Assembly (NCBI RefSeq): GCF_900101755.1
Contig: NZ_FNAE01000001.1
Span: 310,001-374,000, forward strand
DNA from: Ectopseudomonas alcaliphila
GTDB lineage: Bacteria > Pseudomonadota > Gammaproteobacteria > Pseudomonadales > Pseudomonadaceae
Reading direction: 5' to 3'
DNA: 64,000 nt
Part shown: in pieces, positions 1 to 8,913 of the stretch
Numbering within the stretch: position 1 is the stretch's first letter
How the letters are laid out: each line of letters opens with the position of its first letter
Made by a program: the position numbers and the translations under genes
The notes under the pieces: model-generated
Told to the model about the DNA's origin: nothing
Databases searched by the model: none
The model's input: only the letters and a program-made list of their open reading frames with translations

Positions 1-323
1 TGGGCATGCAGTTGCTGCACCGCGCCAACGAGGACCTAGTCTACCTGACCTGCGGCAACGACAACCTGTCGCTTGGCCGCGCTTATGCCGAGAGCCACGG
101 CGTACCGCTGGTCGATCATTACGGTTTTATCGTCGACAGCGTCGAGGAACTTGACGCCTGGTACCAGTACCTCAAGGCACAAGGGGTGACGCTGCTGGAT
201 AGGCCCTTCGACCATGGCGACGGCGCGCGCAGCTTTCACCTGCTGGACCCGGCTGGCAACAAGGTCCAGCCGCTCTATCATCCTGCAATCTCGGGCCAGC
301 GCTTCAACCAGCCGCAAGCGTAG
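1..323 (+). CDS. VOC (glyoxalase/dioxygenase fold) protein, C-terminal part, 5' end outside window
   Basis: The open frame runs in from the left edge, so the Met at base 6 is probably internal. The visible 105 residues form the second half of a vicinal-oxygen-chelate domain: the HYGFIVDS strand, a helix with DAWYQYLKAQGV, then FHLLDPAGNKVQPLYHP, which matches the usual F-x-DPDGN-x-E ending. The family's metal-ligand Glu after DPAGN appears here as Gln or is displaced (NKVQPLY). VOC proteins include lyases, dioxygenases and fosfomycin-resistance enzymes, so no substrate can be assigned. It is followed by a REP palindrome and a convergent chemoreceptor gene. Confidence 0.75.
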   Translation, partial: GMQLLHRANEDLVYLTCGNDNLSLGRAYAESHGVPLVDHYGFIVDSVEELDAWYQYLKAQGVTLLDRPFDHGDGARSFHLLDPAGNKVQPLYHPAISGQRFNQPQA

Positions 324-333
324 CGACCGCGTC

Positions 334-447
334 GTAGGGTGCGCCGTGCGCACCGCCGCTACTGGCGTTACGTGCCAGTGGAAGCGACCACGGCAAGCGC
401 TCGTATGGGAATGCTCCGCAAGAGCCGGTGCGCACAGCGCACCCTAC
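334..447. repeat. REP/REPIN palindrome, GTGCGC family
   Basis: Two inverted arms, GTAGGGTGCGCCGTGCGCACC-like on the left and its complement on the right, enclose about 70 bases. The same family recurs at 58666-58745. It fills the gap between the convergent VOC and chemoreceptor genes and may also end their transcripts. Confidence 0.8.
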
Positions 448-465
448 GTCCAGCAGCATTCAGAT

Positions 466-2418
466 TCAGGTGCGGAACTGTCGCACCAGCTCCTGCAGCT
501 CGACACCCAAACGCGCCAGCTCGGCGCTGGAGGCCGCAGTCTGCTCCGTGGCCGTAGCGCTCTGCTCACCGATATCGCGCACACGGGTGACGCTCTCGTT
601 GATCGCCTCGGCCACTGCGCTTTGCTCCTCGGCAGCGGCAGCGATCTGCTGGTTCATCTGCTCGATGGTGCTCACCGCCTGGGTGATGCGCCCCAGCGCG
701 TCGCCAGCCTCACCCGCCAGTTCGACAGTGCGACGGGTCAGGTCACGGCTGCTGTCCATCTGTTGCACGGCGCCCTTGGCCATACGCTGCAGGCCTGCGA
801 TCAGGCTCTCGATTTCTTCGGTGCTGTCCTGCGCGCGCTTGGCCAGCGCTCGTACCTCATCGGCGACCACCGCGAAACCACGGCCCTGCTCGCCCGCACG
901 CGCGGCTTCGATGGCAGCGTTGAGTGCCAGCAGGTTGGTCTGCTCGGCGACGTTGCGAATCACTTCCAGCACACTGCCGATACGCGCGCTTTCCTGATTC
1001 AGGTCAGCGATGGCCTTGGCGGACTGTTCCACTTCGTTGGCCAGACTGTCGATCTGATCCACAGCCTGCTGCACCACGCGATTGCCCTGTTGCGCCTCCA
1101 GGTCCGCATCGCGCGCGGCCAGCGAGGCCTGCTCGGCGTTCTGCGCCACCTCCTGCACGGTCGCAGCCATCTGGTGCATGGCCGTGGCGGTCTGCTCGGT
1201 CTCCAGCTTCTGCGTCTGCACCCCGGCGCTGGTCTGCGCGGTGATCGCCGACAACTGCTCGGCGGCCGCCGCGATCTGCCCTACCCCCCCGCCAATGCGC
1301 CCGACCAGGGTGCGCAGGCTGAGGGTCATGTCCTGCATGGCTGCCAGCAGCTGCCCCACTTCGTCGTGGCGATCCTGCGGGATGTCCTGGCTGAGATCGC
1401 CAGCGGCGATGCGCTGGGCGAACGTCACGGTCTGGCGCAGCGGTGCAACGATCAGGCGGGTGATCAGCAACGCCGCGCACAGGCCCAACACCACCGCGGC
1501 AGCGCCCATGATGCCGAGCATTACCAGCGAGCGCTGACTCTCGTCGAGCATGCCCTGCTCGGCCGCAGCCTGGGCAGCTTCGGCCAAATCCACCACCGAG
1601 CGCGCACGTTCGATCATGGCGGTCTCAGTCGCCAGATTCTGCTCACGCAGTTGCTGGTAATAGAGGAAGGAACGCTGGTAGAAGGTCAGCGCCTGCAGCG
1701 CGGTGTCGATGGCGCCTTTCTGGTCGTCGTTGAGCCATACCATCAGGCTGCGAGCCACGGTCTGCAGGTCCTCGCTGACGTATTCCCACTCCTCCAGCGC
1801 CTCAGCCGAACCGTCGATGATGTACAGGCTTTCGTGGCCGCGCAGATCGAGCATGCGTTTGCTCAAGCCGGATGCGGTTTCCGCCAGGGTCAGCGGATCG
1901 CTGCCGCGCAGGCGATCGCCCTGCAGACGCAGTTCACGCACCGCGTCGTACATGTCCAGCTCGATCACCTCGAACTGGTCGCGCGCTTCGGCAGCGGCGC
2001 TACGCATGTCCTGCCGCGCCTCGCGCGACTTGCCCTGCTGCTCGACATAGTTGTCGAACTGCTTGAGGTACTCGGCCACGGCCTGCTGCATGGTCTGATT
2101 GCGCGAACTGGCGCCAGAACCGTCCTGGGCGAGCTTTTCCAGCAGCGTCTGCACCTTGAGCAGGCTGGCCCGCACGAGCTCGGCACTCTGCGGGGTCTGC
2201 TCGATGGCGAAACTGCGCTCCAGGCGACGCGCCTGAAGAATCTCCTGGTTGACCTGCGCCAACTGGCCGACCTGAGCATGCCCTTGCAGCACCGCCTGTA
2301 CAGCGAGAAAGCCGCTGCCGGTCATGGCTGCAGTGAGCAGCAATACCAGACCGAAGCCGATGAATAACTTCTTGCCGACGGCAAGGTTGGCGAATACGCG
2401 TGCGGCAGGTACAAACAT
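466..2418 (-). CDS. Methyl-accepting chemotaxis protein with HBM-type sensor domain
   Basis: This 650-residue inner-membrane chemoreceptor has a transmembrane helix at about residues 15-38 and a long, mostly helical periplasmic domain to about 295. A second helix (about 297-318) is followed by HAMP and a cytoplasmic signalling domain with the hairpin tip [24 protein letters not shown]. The roughly 255-residue helical sensor fits the HBM class, which in pseudomonads binds organic acids, polyamines or purines; the ligand here is not known. It ends in RQFRT without a CheR-docking pentapeptide. It is a single gene preceded by a FliA-type promoter, so expression with the flagellar late genes is expected. 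No che genes are nearby. Confidence 0.93.
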   Translation of the reverse strand: MFVPAARVFANLAVGKKLFIGFGLVLLLTAAMTGSGFLAVQAVLQGHAQVGQLAQVNQEILQARRLERSFAIEQTPQSAELVRASLLKVQTLLEKLAQDGSGASSRNQTMQQAVAEYLKQFDNYVEQQGKSREARQDMRSAAAEARDQFEVIELDMYDAVRELRLQGDRLRGSDPLTLAETASGLSKRMLDLRGHESLYIIDGSAEALEEWEYVSEDLQTVARSLMVWLNDDQKGAIDTALQALTFYQRSFLYYQQLREQNLATETAMIERARSVVDLAEAAQAAAEQGMLDESQRSLVMLGIMGAAAVVLGLCAALLITRLIVAPLRQTVTFAQRIAAGDLSQDIPQDRHDEVGQLLAAMQDMTLSLRTLVGRIGGGVGQIAAAAEQLSAITAQTSAGVQTQKLETEQTATAMHQMAATVQEVAQNAEQASLAARDADLEAQQGNRVVQQAVDQIDSLANEVEQSAKAIADLNQESARIGSVLEVIRNVAEQTNLLALNAAIEAARAGEQGRGFAVVADEVRALAKRAQDSTEEIESLIAGLQRMAKGAVQQMDSSRDLTRRTVELAGEAGDALGRITQAVSTIEQMNQQIAAAAEEQSAVAEAINESVTRVRDIGEQSATATEQTAASSAELARLGVELQELVRQFRT

Positions 2419-2511
2419 AGGGGCAACTCCAGGTTCTTCTTATAAAGCCGCACCTCGTGAGCGCGGCCTGGTCGGAAGGCAAGGCAACTGCTGTGCCAAA
2501 TCGAACCCCAG

Positions 2512-2539
2512 ATATCGGCAGCAAAGGCACTCAGCTTGA
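2512..2539 (-). promoter_or_regulatory. FliA (sigma-28) promoter of the chemoreceptor gene
   Basis: On the minus strand TCAAG is followed after exactly 15 bases by GCCGATAT, which fits the FliA consensus (TCAAG/TAAAG, N15, GCCGATAA). It lies about 95 bases upstream of the ATG at 2418. Reading spacing and both boxes together makes chance unlikely, though it is untested. Confidence 0.75.
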
Positions 2540-2654
2540 GTACTGGCAATTCGCCAATTCGCTTTTTTAAGCATAGCCCCTGAAAGGCGAACACCTGGCC
2601 ATGCTCGGCAACTATCCGCTTATTGACGCCGATTCACTGGCGATTTTTCGCCGA

Positions 2655-2688
2655 TAAAAAAGGCGCAGCCCCTCGCAGAGCTGCGCCT
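2655..2688 (-). terminator. Rho-independent terminator of the sodium symporter gene
   Basis: AGGCGCAGC and GCTGCGCCT (2661-2669 and 2680-2688) form a 9-bp stem with a 10-base loop. On the minus strand the stem is followed by a run of six Ts, about 18 bases after the symporter stop codon. Confidence 0.85.
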
Positions 2689-2706
2689 CGATCTGTCGTC
2701 AAAGCC

Positions 2707-4167
2707 TCAGCGACCAGCCAGCACCGGCATCACCCGTGGCCGCAGCACCTCGCCGGCCACAGCCAGCAGGCCGATGGCACCGGCAATCCAGTACCACTGC
2801 TCCACCGGATCGAACAGCAGCCAGCCCAGCGCATGCAGGAACACCACCATGATCAGCACCGGGCTGACGTAGCGCACCATGAACAACCACAAGGCATAGC
2901 CCAGCGGCGGCAGGTTCAGTTCGTCGCGCATGATGTCGCCGCGCAGCACGTAACCGGCCAGCAGCACCATGAAGATGCCGCCCAACGGCATCATCCAGCG
3001 CGAGGTCAGGTAATCCAGCCAGTCGAAGAAGTTCTTGCCCAGTGGCGTCCAACCGGCCAGCAGGTTGAACGAGAGCATGGCCAGCAGGCTGATCAACAGC
3101 AACACCACACCGGCCAGCACCGCCGACTTCAGGCGGCTGATGCCGTGTTTCTCGTTCAGGTAAGCGACGCTGGCCTCGATCATGGAAATGGCCGAGGTCA
3201 GCGCAGCAATCGACACCATGGCGAAGAACAGCACGCCGAACACCGTGCCGAACGGCATCTGCTGGAAGGCCAGCGGCAGGCTCATGAAGATCAAGCCTGG
3301 ACCTGCCCCCGGACTCATGCCGTTGGCGAAGATGATCGGGAAGATCGCCAGGCCGGCGAGCAAGGCCACGCAGGTGTCGCAGATCGCCACCAGGAAGGTG
3401 GTGCGGGCGATGGATTGGCCGTCGGGAATGTAGGAGCCGTAGGTGAGGATGGCGCCCGAGGCCAGGCTGAGGGTGAAGAAGGCATGACCGAGCGCTGCCA
3501 GCAGCGCGTCACCGGTGATCTTCGAGGCATCGAAATGGAACAGGAAGTCGAAGCCGGCCTGGAAGCTGCCGCTGGTGAAGGCATAGCCGACCAGCACGAT
3601 CAACATCAGTGCCAGGCCCGGCATCATCCAGCGCACGGCGTTCTCGATGCCCTTCTGCACGCCCTTGGCGACGATCCACAGGGTCAGCAGCGCCACCAGC
3701 ACACTCCAGCCGCCGAGCTGCCAGGGGTTGGCGTTGTGCGCCTCGAACACCCCGCCGAGGGCCTCGACGCTGGTGGCGGCCAGAGAACCGTCGAGCATCT
3801 TCCACGTGTAGGCGAAGGCCCAGCCGGCGACGACCACGTAGAAGCACAGGATCATGAAGCCGGCGAGCATGGCCATACCGCCAACCGCCTTCCACAACGG
3901 GTTGCCATTGTTCTCGCGCACCACACGACCGATGGCGTCGATGGGGCTGCCACGACCACGACGGCCGATGGCGATCTCGGTCATCATCACCGGAATGCCG
4001 ATGGCCAGGATGCAGGCCAGGTACATCAGCACGAAGGCGCCGCCGCCGTACTCGCCGGTGATGTAGGGGAATTTCCAGATATTGCCCAGCCCGACGGCCG
4101 AACCGGTTGCAGCGAGGATGAAGCCCCAGCGCGAGAGCCAGAGGTTCTTCGGTTTTTCACGGGTCAT
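2707..4167 (-). CDS. Sodium-dependent amino-acid symporter, NSS/SNF family
   Basis: The protein has 486 residues and about 12 membrane segments. TM1 carries the LeuT-type unwound motif (LAATGSAVGLGNIWKFP, about residues 16-32), followed by the GGGAF turn, so it should be a sodium-coupled importer of a small amino acid or amine in the inner membrane. A clear SD (AGGTGA) precedes the ATG at 4167. It lies 90 bases after maiA in the same direction with no visible terminator between them. It may therefore be transcribed with the tyrosine pathway and carry an aromatic amino acid; this is inference from position only, since bacterial NSS proteins also carry Trp, Leu, Ala or Met. Confidence 0.9.
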   Translation of the reverse strand: MTREKPKNLWLSRWGFILAATGSAVGLGNIWKFPYITGEYGGGAFVLMYLACILAIGIPVMMTEIAIGRRGRGSPIDAIGRVVRENNGNPLWKAVGGMAMLAGFMILCFYVVVAGWAFAYTWKMLDGSLAATSVEALGGVFEAHNANPWQLGGWSVLVALLTLWIVAKGVQKGIENAVRWMMPGLALMLIVLVGYAFTSGSFQAGFDFLFHFDASKITGDALLAALGHAFFTLSLASGAILTYGSYIPDGQSIARTTFLVAICDTCVALLAGLAIFPIIFANGMSPGAGPGLIFMSLPLAFQQMPFGTVFGVLFFAMVSIAALTSAISMIEASVAYLNEKHGISRLKSAVLAGVVLLLISLLAMLSFNLLAGWTPLGKNFFDWLDYLTSRWMMPLGGIFMVLLAGYVLRGDIMRDELNLPPLGYALWLFMVRYVSPVLIMVVFLHALGWLLFDPVEQWYWIAGAIGLLAVAGEVLRPRVMPVLAGR

Positions 4168-4257
4168 GCGTCACCTGTTTGTTTTTATCTGTGACGGAAT
4201 CGGACCCGCCGCGCTCGTGGCGCAGCGGAATGCAAGGCTTGGGTTGAAGCCGAAGTG

Positions 4258-4908
4258 TCACTGGGCGTCGGCTTGTGCCTCCGGCGCGGCCAGTTGGAAG
4301 GCCTCCAGGGGTTCACAGCGCGCCGCCATGGCGACAATGCGTGGGTACGCGGCAAGGTCACAGTTAAAACGCCGCGCATTATACAGCTGCGGAATCAGGC
4401 AGGCCTCCAGATATCCCGGCCGCTCGCCGAGCGACAGGCGCCCGTCGAACGGCGCCAGGCCGTCCTCCACTGCCGCCAGGCCCAACGCGACCCAATGCCG
4501 GTACCAGGCGTTCTTCGCTTCGTCGGCAACGCCCAGTTCATTGCTCAGGTACTGCAGCACACGCAGGTTGTTCAGTGGGTGCACGTCGCAGGCGAGATGC
4601 AGCGCCAGCGCCCGCACCTGCGCGCGCTCGGCCGGGTCGGCCGGCAGCAGCGCCGGTACCGGAAAGATTTCTTCGAGGTATTCGATGATCGCCAGCGACT
4701 GGGCGATGCGTACGCCGCCGTTTTCCTCGTCCACCAGCAGCGGCAGCAAACCCTGCGGGTTCAGCGCACGGTACTCGGCCGAGTGCTGCTCACCCCCGCC
4801 GCGAACCAGATGCACCGGCACCGGATCAAAGGCCAGGCTCTTGAGGTTCAGGGCGATGCGCACGCGGTAGGCGGCACTGGAGCGCCAGTAGCCATAGAGC
4901 TTCAACAT
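4258..4908 (-). CDS. maiA: Maleylacetoacetate isomerase (zeta-class GST)
   Basis: It isomerises maleylacetoacetate to fumarylacetoacetate, the step between HmgA and FahA, using glutathione as cofactor. The 216-residue length is normal. The thioredoxin-like N-terminal half has the zeta-class active-site stretch SSAAYRVRIAL (residues 10-20). Many eukaryotic members have SSC here, whereas this protein has Ala in place of Cys. The helical C-terminal half begins with the CDVHPLNNLRVLQYL motif typical of the family. It is the fourth gene of hpd-hmgA-fahA-maiA, separated from fahA by a REPIN. Confidence 0.93.
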   Translation of the reverse strand: MLKLYGYWRSSAAYRVRIALNLKSLAFDPVPVHLVRGGGEQHSAEYRALNPQGLLPLLVDEENGGVRIAQSLAIIEYLEEIFPVPALLPADPAERAQVRALALHLACDVHPLNNLRVLQYLSNELGVADEAKNAWYRHWVALGLAAVEDGLAPFDGRLSLGERPGYLEACLIPQLYNARRFNCDLAAYPRIVAMAARCEPLEAFQLAAPEAQADAQ

Positions 4909-4934
4909 TGCGGATTCCTCGCGAAACGCAAACT

Positions 4935-5002
4935 GTAGGAGCGGCTTCAGCCGCGATCGATCTTGAACGTACCAACAACATCGCGGCTGAAGCCGCTCCT
5001 AC
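4935..5002. repeat. REPIN (GTAGGAGCGGCTTCAGCC family) between fahA and maiA
   Basis: A perfect pair of inverted REP arms, each with an internal GCGGCTTCAGCCGC stem, separated by about 22 bases. It occupies almost the whole gap between two co-directional operon genes, so it may affect relative expression or mRNA stability. Confidence 0.88.
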
Positions 5003-5005
5003 CGA

Positions 5006-5992
5006 TCAGCGAGCGTCGTACTTTTCCACCACCTGATCGATGGCGCCGAAGACGCTCTGCCCGGCTGCGTCGAACATCTCGATGCGCACCCGGTCGCCAA
5101 ACTTGAGAAATGGCGTCTTCGCCTCGCCCTGCTCGACGATTTCCAGCATGCGTTTTTCCGCCAGGCAGCTCGAGCCCGCGCTGCGATCGTAGTTGGACAC
5201 GGTGCCCGAACCGATGATGGTGCCCGCGCCCAGCGGACGGGTCTTGGCGGCGTGGGCGACCAGGGTCGGGAAGTTGAAGGTCATGTCCACGCCGGCATCC
5301 GGCTGGCCGAACAGCGCGCCGTTGATATGCGAGACCAGTGGCCGATGCACCTTGCCGTCCTTCCAGCTTTCGCCCAGCTCGTCCGGGGTGATGGCCACCG
5401 GGGAAAAACTCGACGACGGCTTGCTCTGGTAGAAACCGAAGCCCTTGGCCAGCTCGCCGGGGATCAGGTTGCGCAGCGACACGTCGTTGACCAGCATCAG
5501 CAGGCGGATATGCCCTGCCGCTTCGGCCGGCGTGGCGCCCATCGGCACGTCGTCGGTGATCACCGCCAGCTCCGCTTCCAGGTCGATGCCCCAGGCTTCG
5601 TCGGCCAGGCGGATCGGGCTGTGCGGCGGGATGAAGGCATCGGCGCCGCCCTGGTACATCAGCGGGTCGTGCCAGAAGGATTCCGGCATCTCGGCGCCAC
5701 GCGCCTTGCGCACCAGTTCGACGTGGTTGACGTAGGCGCTGCCATCGGCCCAATGGTAGGCACGCGGCAGCGGGCTGTGACAGGCCGCCTGATCGAAGGC
5801 GAAGGCGCCCTCCTCCAGGCCGTCGTTGAGGCGCTGATAGACCGCCTCCAGCTTGGGCCGGGCGACAGCCCAGTCGTCCAGCGCGGCCTGCAGGGTGATG
5901 GCGATCTGCGGCGCGAGCACGGCGCGGGTGAGATCGCGGGAGACCACGATCAGCACGCCATCGCGGCCTTGGTTTAGTGATGCGAGTTTCAT
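5006..5992 (-). CDS. fahA: Fumarylacetoacetate hydrolase
   Basis: It hydrolyses fumarylacetoacetate to fumarate and acetoacetate, the final step of tyrosine degradation. The 328 residues match the short bacterial FAH form. Family features are the acidic metal-binding stretch DLEAELAVITDD (about residues 134-146), NDVSLRNL, and GAGTIIGSGTVSNYD near the C-terminus. An upstream-extended reading to 6221 runs through a CTCTCCC repeat and is not the gene start; the ATG at 5992 begins the conserved MKLASLNQGRDG. It lies between hmgA and maiA. Confidence 0.94.
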   Translation of the reverse strand: MKLASLNQGRDGVLIVVSRDLTRAVLAPQIAITLQAALDDWAVARPKLEAVYQRLNDGLEEGAFAFDQAACHSPLPRAYHWADGSAYVNHVELVRKARGAEMPESFWHDPLMYQGGADAFIPPHSPIRLADEAWGIDLEAELAVITDDVPMGATPAEAAGHIRLLMLVNDVSLRNLIPGELAKGFGFYQSKPSSSFSPVAITPDELGESWKDGKVHRPLVSHINGALFGQPDAGVDMTFNFPTLVAHAAKTRPLGAGTIIGSGTVSNYDRSAGSSCLAEKRMLEIVEQGEAKTPFLKFGDRVRIEMFDAAGQSVFGAIDQVVEKYDAR

Positions 5993-6030
5993 GGTTTCTA
6001 CCTATTCGTCTGTTCGGGTGCGGGCTGTTC

Positions 6031-6120
6031 TCCCCTCTCCCACTTGTGGGAGAGGGGCCGGGGGAGAGGGTGTGTTGCCAGCCCCCTCTCCCTAACCCTC
6101 TCCCCGAGGGGAGAGGGGAC
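6031..6120. repeat. CCCTCTCCC palindromic repeat between hmgA and fahA
   Basis: Two back-to-back hairpins of the CCCTCTCCC...GGGAGAGGG type (about 6031-6057 and 6102-6119) with further degenerate copies between them. This is a low-complexity palindromic repeat separate from the REP families elsewhere in the window. It sits in the 143-base hmgA-fahA gap. Confidence 0.75.
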
Positions 6121-6135
6121 GATTGGTGCCCGCCC

Positions 6136-7275
6136 TTAAGCTTGTGTGCCCGGCGCGCGCCAGGAATTGACGTACTCGGCGACATCCACCGCACTGGCGG
6201 CATCGGCCACTTCCAGGGCACGACGGGTATCGATCATCACCGCCACCTCGTCGATGAAGGTGGCCGGATCCTCCTGGCTCTTCTTCAGCGCCTTGGGGTG
6301 TGGCCCGTGTGGGAAGCCACAGGGGTGCAGGGTGACCATGCCCTGCTCGATGTTGTCGCGGCTGAAGAAATTGCCACGGTGGTAGAACAGCACTTCGTCG
6401 TAGTCATCGTTGTTGTGGAAGAACGGCACCTTGAGCGCGCCGGGGTCGGATTCCACCGGCCGCGGGGTAAAGGTGCAGATCACGAAACCGTTGGCGACGA
6501 AGGTGGTGTGCACCGATGGCGGCAGGTGGTAGCGATGGCTGATCAGCGGGCGAATGTCGCGCCAGTTAAGGCGTACCACGGTGTTGTCACCGTGCCAGCC
6601 GACCACATCCAGCGGGTTGTACGGGTAGGTCACGGTGCTGATCTGATTGCGCCGTTTGATCCTGATCTGCCAGGTGTTCTCGTCCTGCTGCGCCTTGAAG
6701 GCGTCATCGATATGCGGGTGCTTCAGCACCGCCGCATCGAAGATCGCCTGCGGGCCGAGCAGACCCTTGTCCGGCAACTGGTAGGCGCCGTCGGTATTCT
6801 CGATCAACAGGAAGTAGCTCGGCGTGCTGGCCTCGATACGCCAGGCGGTGCCACGCGGGATCAGCAGGTAATCACCGTCGCGGTACTCCAGGTGGCCGAA
6901 ATCGCAATAGAAATGGCCACTGCCTTCATGCACGAACAGCAACTCGTCGCCATCGGCGTTGCGCACCAGGTGACGCATGGCGCCATGGGTGCGCCAGACG
7001 CGCAGCTTGACGTCGGCGTTGTGCAGGGTCAGCGGCGCCGCCAGCGGGCAGTCTCGCTCGCTGGGGATGTCGTTGAAGTTGAACGCGTGCGGGCGCAGCG
7101 GGCCTTGCCAGTCGATCCAGCCGGTCGGCGGATGCTTGTGGTGCAGGTGCGCAGTGGGGCCGAAGAAGCCCTCACGGCCCATCTCGCGCTCATAGGTGCC
7201 CTGCGGCAGGTCGCAATGCGCCTGGCGCGAACACTCGCCTTCGCGCAGGGGGAAACGGATCCATTGGCGGCTCAT
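6136..7275 (-). CDS. hmgA: Homogentisate 1,2-dioxygenase, short bacterial form
   Basis: This Fe(II) cupin enzyme opens the ring of homogentisate to maleylacetoacetate. It has 379 residues, shorter than the roughly 430-residue classical HmgA, but keeps the diagnostic motif HPCGFPHGPHP (about residues 315-325) and upstream EVLFYHRGNFFSR, which together hold the iron ligands. The short form occurs in Shewanella- and Vibrio-type tyrosine clusters. It starts four bases after hpd ends and precedes fahA, so context supports the call. Classical-length HmgA may also exist elsewhere in the genome; this window cannot tell. Confidence 0.9.
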   Translation of the reverse strand: MSRQWIRFPLREGECSRQAHCDLPQGTYEREMGREGFFGPTAHLHHKHPPTGWIDWQGPLRPHAFNFNDIPSERDCPLAAPLTLHNADVKLRVWRTHGAMRHLVRNADGDELLFVHEGSGHFYCDFGHLEYRDGDYLLIPRGTAWRIEASTPSYFLLIENTDGAYQLPDKGLLGPQAIFDAAVLKHPHIDDAFKAQQDENTWQIRIKRRNQISTVTYPYNPLDVVGWHGDNTVVRLNWRDIRPLISHRYHLPPSVHTTFVANGFVICTFTPRPVESDPGALKVPFFHNNDDYDEVLFYHRGNFFSRDNIEQGMVTLHPCGFPHGPHPKALKKSQEDPATFIDEVAVMIDTRRALEVADAASAVDVAEYVNSWRAPGTQA

Positions 7276-7279
7276 GGCA

Positions 7280-8362
7280 TCACTCCTCGGAGATCACGCC
7301 GCGACGCAGCTGGTCTTCCTCGATGGATTCGAACAGCGCCTTGAAATTGCCCTCGCCGAAACCTTGGTTGCCCTTGCGCTGGATGATCTCGAAGAAGATC
7401 GGGCCGATCACCGTGTTGGTGAAGATCTGCAGCAGGATGCCGTCGTCGCCCGGCGCACCGTCGATCAGGATGTTCAGCTCGCGCAGCACATCAGTCGGCT
7501 CACCATGGCCGGCGACGCGGCTGTCGACCTTTTCATAATAGGTGTCCGGGGTGGTCATGAAGTCCACGCCGTTGGCACGCAGCTGGCGCACGGTGGCATA
7601 GATGTCGTCGGTGGACAGGGCGATGTGCTGGATGCCCTCGCCATGGTACTCGCGGATAAATTCCTCGATCTGCGACTTGTCATCGGCCGACTCGTTGATC
7701 GGAATGCGGATCTTGCCGCAGGGCGCGGTCATGGCGCGGGAGAACAGGCCGGTGAGCTTGCCTTCGATATCGAAGTAGCGGATCTCGCGGAAGTTGGCGA
7801 TGCGCTCGTAGAAGCCGGACCAGACGTCCATCTGCCCGCGGCGCACGTTGTGGGTCAGGTGGTCGATGCACTGCAGGCCGACGGCGTTGTCGTTGGCGCT
7901 GCGGCCTTCGATGTACTCGAAGTCGACGTCGTAGATGCTCTTGTCGCCGTAACGGTCAACCAGATACAGCAGGGAGCCGCCGATGCCTTCGACGCAGGGG
8001 ATGTTCAGCTCGCCGAAGTTGGCGTGGCTGCCCACCAGCGTGGCGCCCTGCTGCTCGACGTAGGCCGCGGCCTGGGCGGCGTTCTTGACCCGGAAGGCCA
8101 TGGCGCAGGCGCTGGGGCCATGTTTTTCGCCGAAGGCACGCACGTGGCCGGTAGGACTGCCGTTGAGCACGATATTGATGTCGTTCTGCTGGAACAACCA
8201 CACCTCTTTCGAGCGGTGCTTGGCGGTTTCGGTGAAGCCCATGGCAGTGAACAACTGGCGCAGTTGCTCGATGCCTTCGGCGTTCGGTGCGGTGAATTCG
8301 ACGAACTCGAAACCGTCGGTTCCGATGGGGTTGTGCTGCTCGATCTTGGCCACGGCGGTCAT
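7280..8362 (-). CDS. hpd: 4-hydroxyphenylpyruvate dioxygenase
   Basis: It converts 4-hydroxyphenylpyruvate, the transamination product of tyrosine, to homogentisate. The 360 residues form two VOC domains. The C-terminal one holds the iron ligands within IDHLTHNV (His), GIQHIALSTDD (His) and FFEIIQRKG (Glu), ending with the FGEGNFKALFESIE signature. The ATG at 8362 has a strong SD (AGGAGG). It is the first gene of the operon, and a TyrR/PhhR-like box lies about 180 bases upstream. Confidence 0.96.
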   Translation of the reverse strand: MTAVAKIEQHNPIGTDGFEFVEFTAPNAEGIEQLRQLFTAMGFTETAKHRSKEVWLFQQNDINIVLNGSPTGHVRAFGEKHGPSACAMAFRVKNAAQAAAYVEQQGATLVGSHANFGELNIPCVEGIGGSLLYLVDRYGDKSIYDVDFEYIEGRSANDNAVGLQCIDHLTHNVRRGQMDVWSGFYERIANFREIRYFDIEGKLTGLFSRAMTAPCGKIRIPINESADDKSQIEEFIREYHGEGIQHIALSTDDIYATVRQLRANGVDFMTTPDTYYEKVDSRVAGHGEPTDVLRELNILIDGAPGDDGILLQIFTNTVIGPIFFEIIQRKGNQGFGEGNFKALFESIEEDQLRRGVISEE

Positions 8363-8540
8363 TTCGCCTCCTGATTGTCATTGTTATGGCAGACGCACGA
8401 ATGCGTTGCGGACAACCTCATGACAACCGAGCGCAGACCCGCTCTCAAGATGGCTTGCGACACTTCGACACAGCAGCCAAGCGCAGCACCGGCAAATTTT
8501 CGTTACGCCAGGCAGCTAACGCAGGCAGCGCCCCGCTTAC

Positions 8541-8558
8541 CGTAAAAGAAACCTTACA
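8541..8558 (-). promoter_or_regulatory. Candidate PhhR/TyrR box upstream of hpd
   Basis: On the minus strand TGTAAG and TTTACG are separated by 6 bases, matching 10 of 12 fixed positions of the TyrR-family consensus TGTAAA-N6-TTTACA. PhhR, the Pseudomonas TyrR homologue, activates aromatic amino-acid catabolism, so the position is sensible. phhR itself is not in the window, and I found no clear core promoter downstream. Confidence 0.6.
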
Positions 8559-8586
8559 GAGCGGTCTGCCGGCTTGCCGCCGGCAC

Positions 8587-8913
8587 TCAGTCGGAGCGCG
8601 AGAAGGTGTAGGCACGCTCCACCTTGGCCACCCGTGTGGCGAAGGCGGCGTACCAATCGGCTCGCCCCTGCTCACGTACAACGCGGTGCTCGGCGTGCTC
8701 GCGCCAGGCACGAATGGCCTCCTCGCTCTGCCAGTAGGACAGGGTAATGCCCAGGCCATCGCTGCGCGCCGACTCCACGCCGAGGAAACCGGGCTGCTGG
8801 GCGGCCAGCTCCAGCATGCGCTGTGCCGCCTCGGCGTAGCCGGCATCCACTTCGGTGCGCTGGCTGGTAAACATCACCACGTAATAAGGTGGCTCAGGCG
8901 TAACGGCGATCAC
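8587..8913 (-). CDS. ABM-fold (antibiotic biosynthesis monooxygenase-like) protein
   Basis: A 108-residue single-domain protein with the dimeric alpha/beta-barrel pattern: YYVVMFTSQR, PGFLGVESAR, GITLSYWQSEEAIRAWREHAEHR. This last segment is the usual ABM core. Such proteins include cofactor-free monooxygenases, haem-degrading enzymes and many of unknown role. Its start overlaps the stop of the upstream amidotransferase-like gene by four bases (ATGA), so the two are translationally coupled and probably work together. Confidence 0.85.
   Translation of the reverse strand: MIAVTPEPPYYVVMFTSQRTEVDAGYAEAAQRMLELAAQQPGFLGVESARSDGLGITLSYWQSEEAIRAWREHAEHRVVREQGRADWYAAFATRVAKVERAYTFSRSD

Noticed and set aside
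214-2367. 717-codon plus-strand frame opposite the chemoreceptor
   Set aside because: It is a GC-rich mirror of the minus-strand gene, with Arg/His/Gln-rich sequence and no domain; the opposite strand has a complete chemoreceptor with SD and promoter.
2623-4194. 523-codon plus-strand frame opposite the sodium symporter
   Set aside because: Low-complexity His/Gln/Gly/Arg composition typical of antisense shadow; the minus strand encodes a clear NSS transporter.
8363-8586. Sigma-54 promoter upstream of hpd
   Set aside because: A TGGC...TTTGC pair is present but the GG-GC spacing is about 14 rather than 10 bases.
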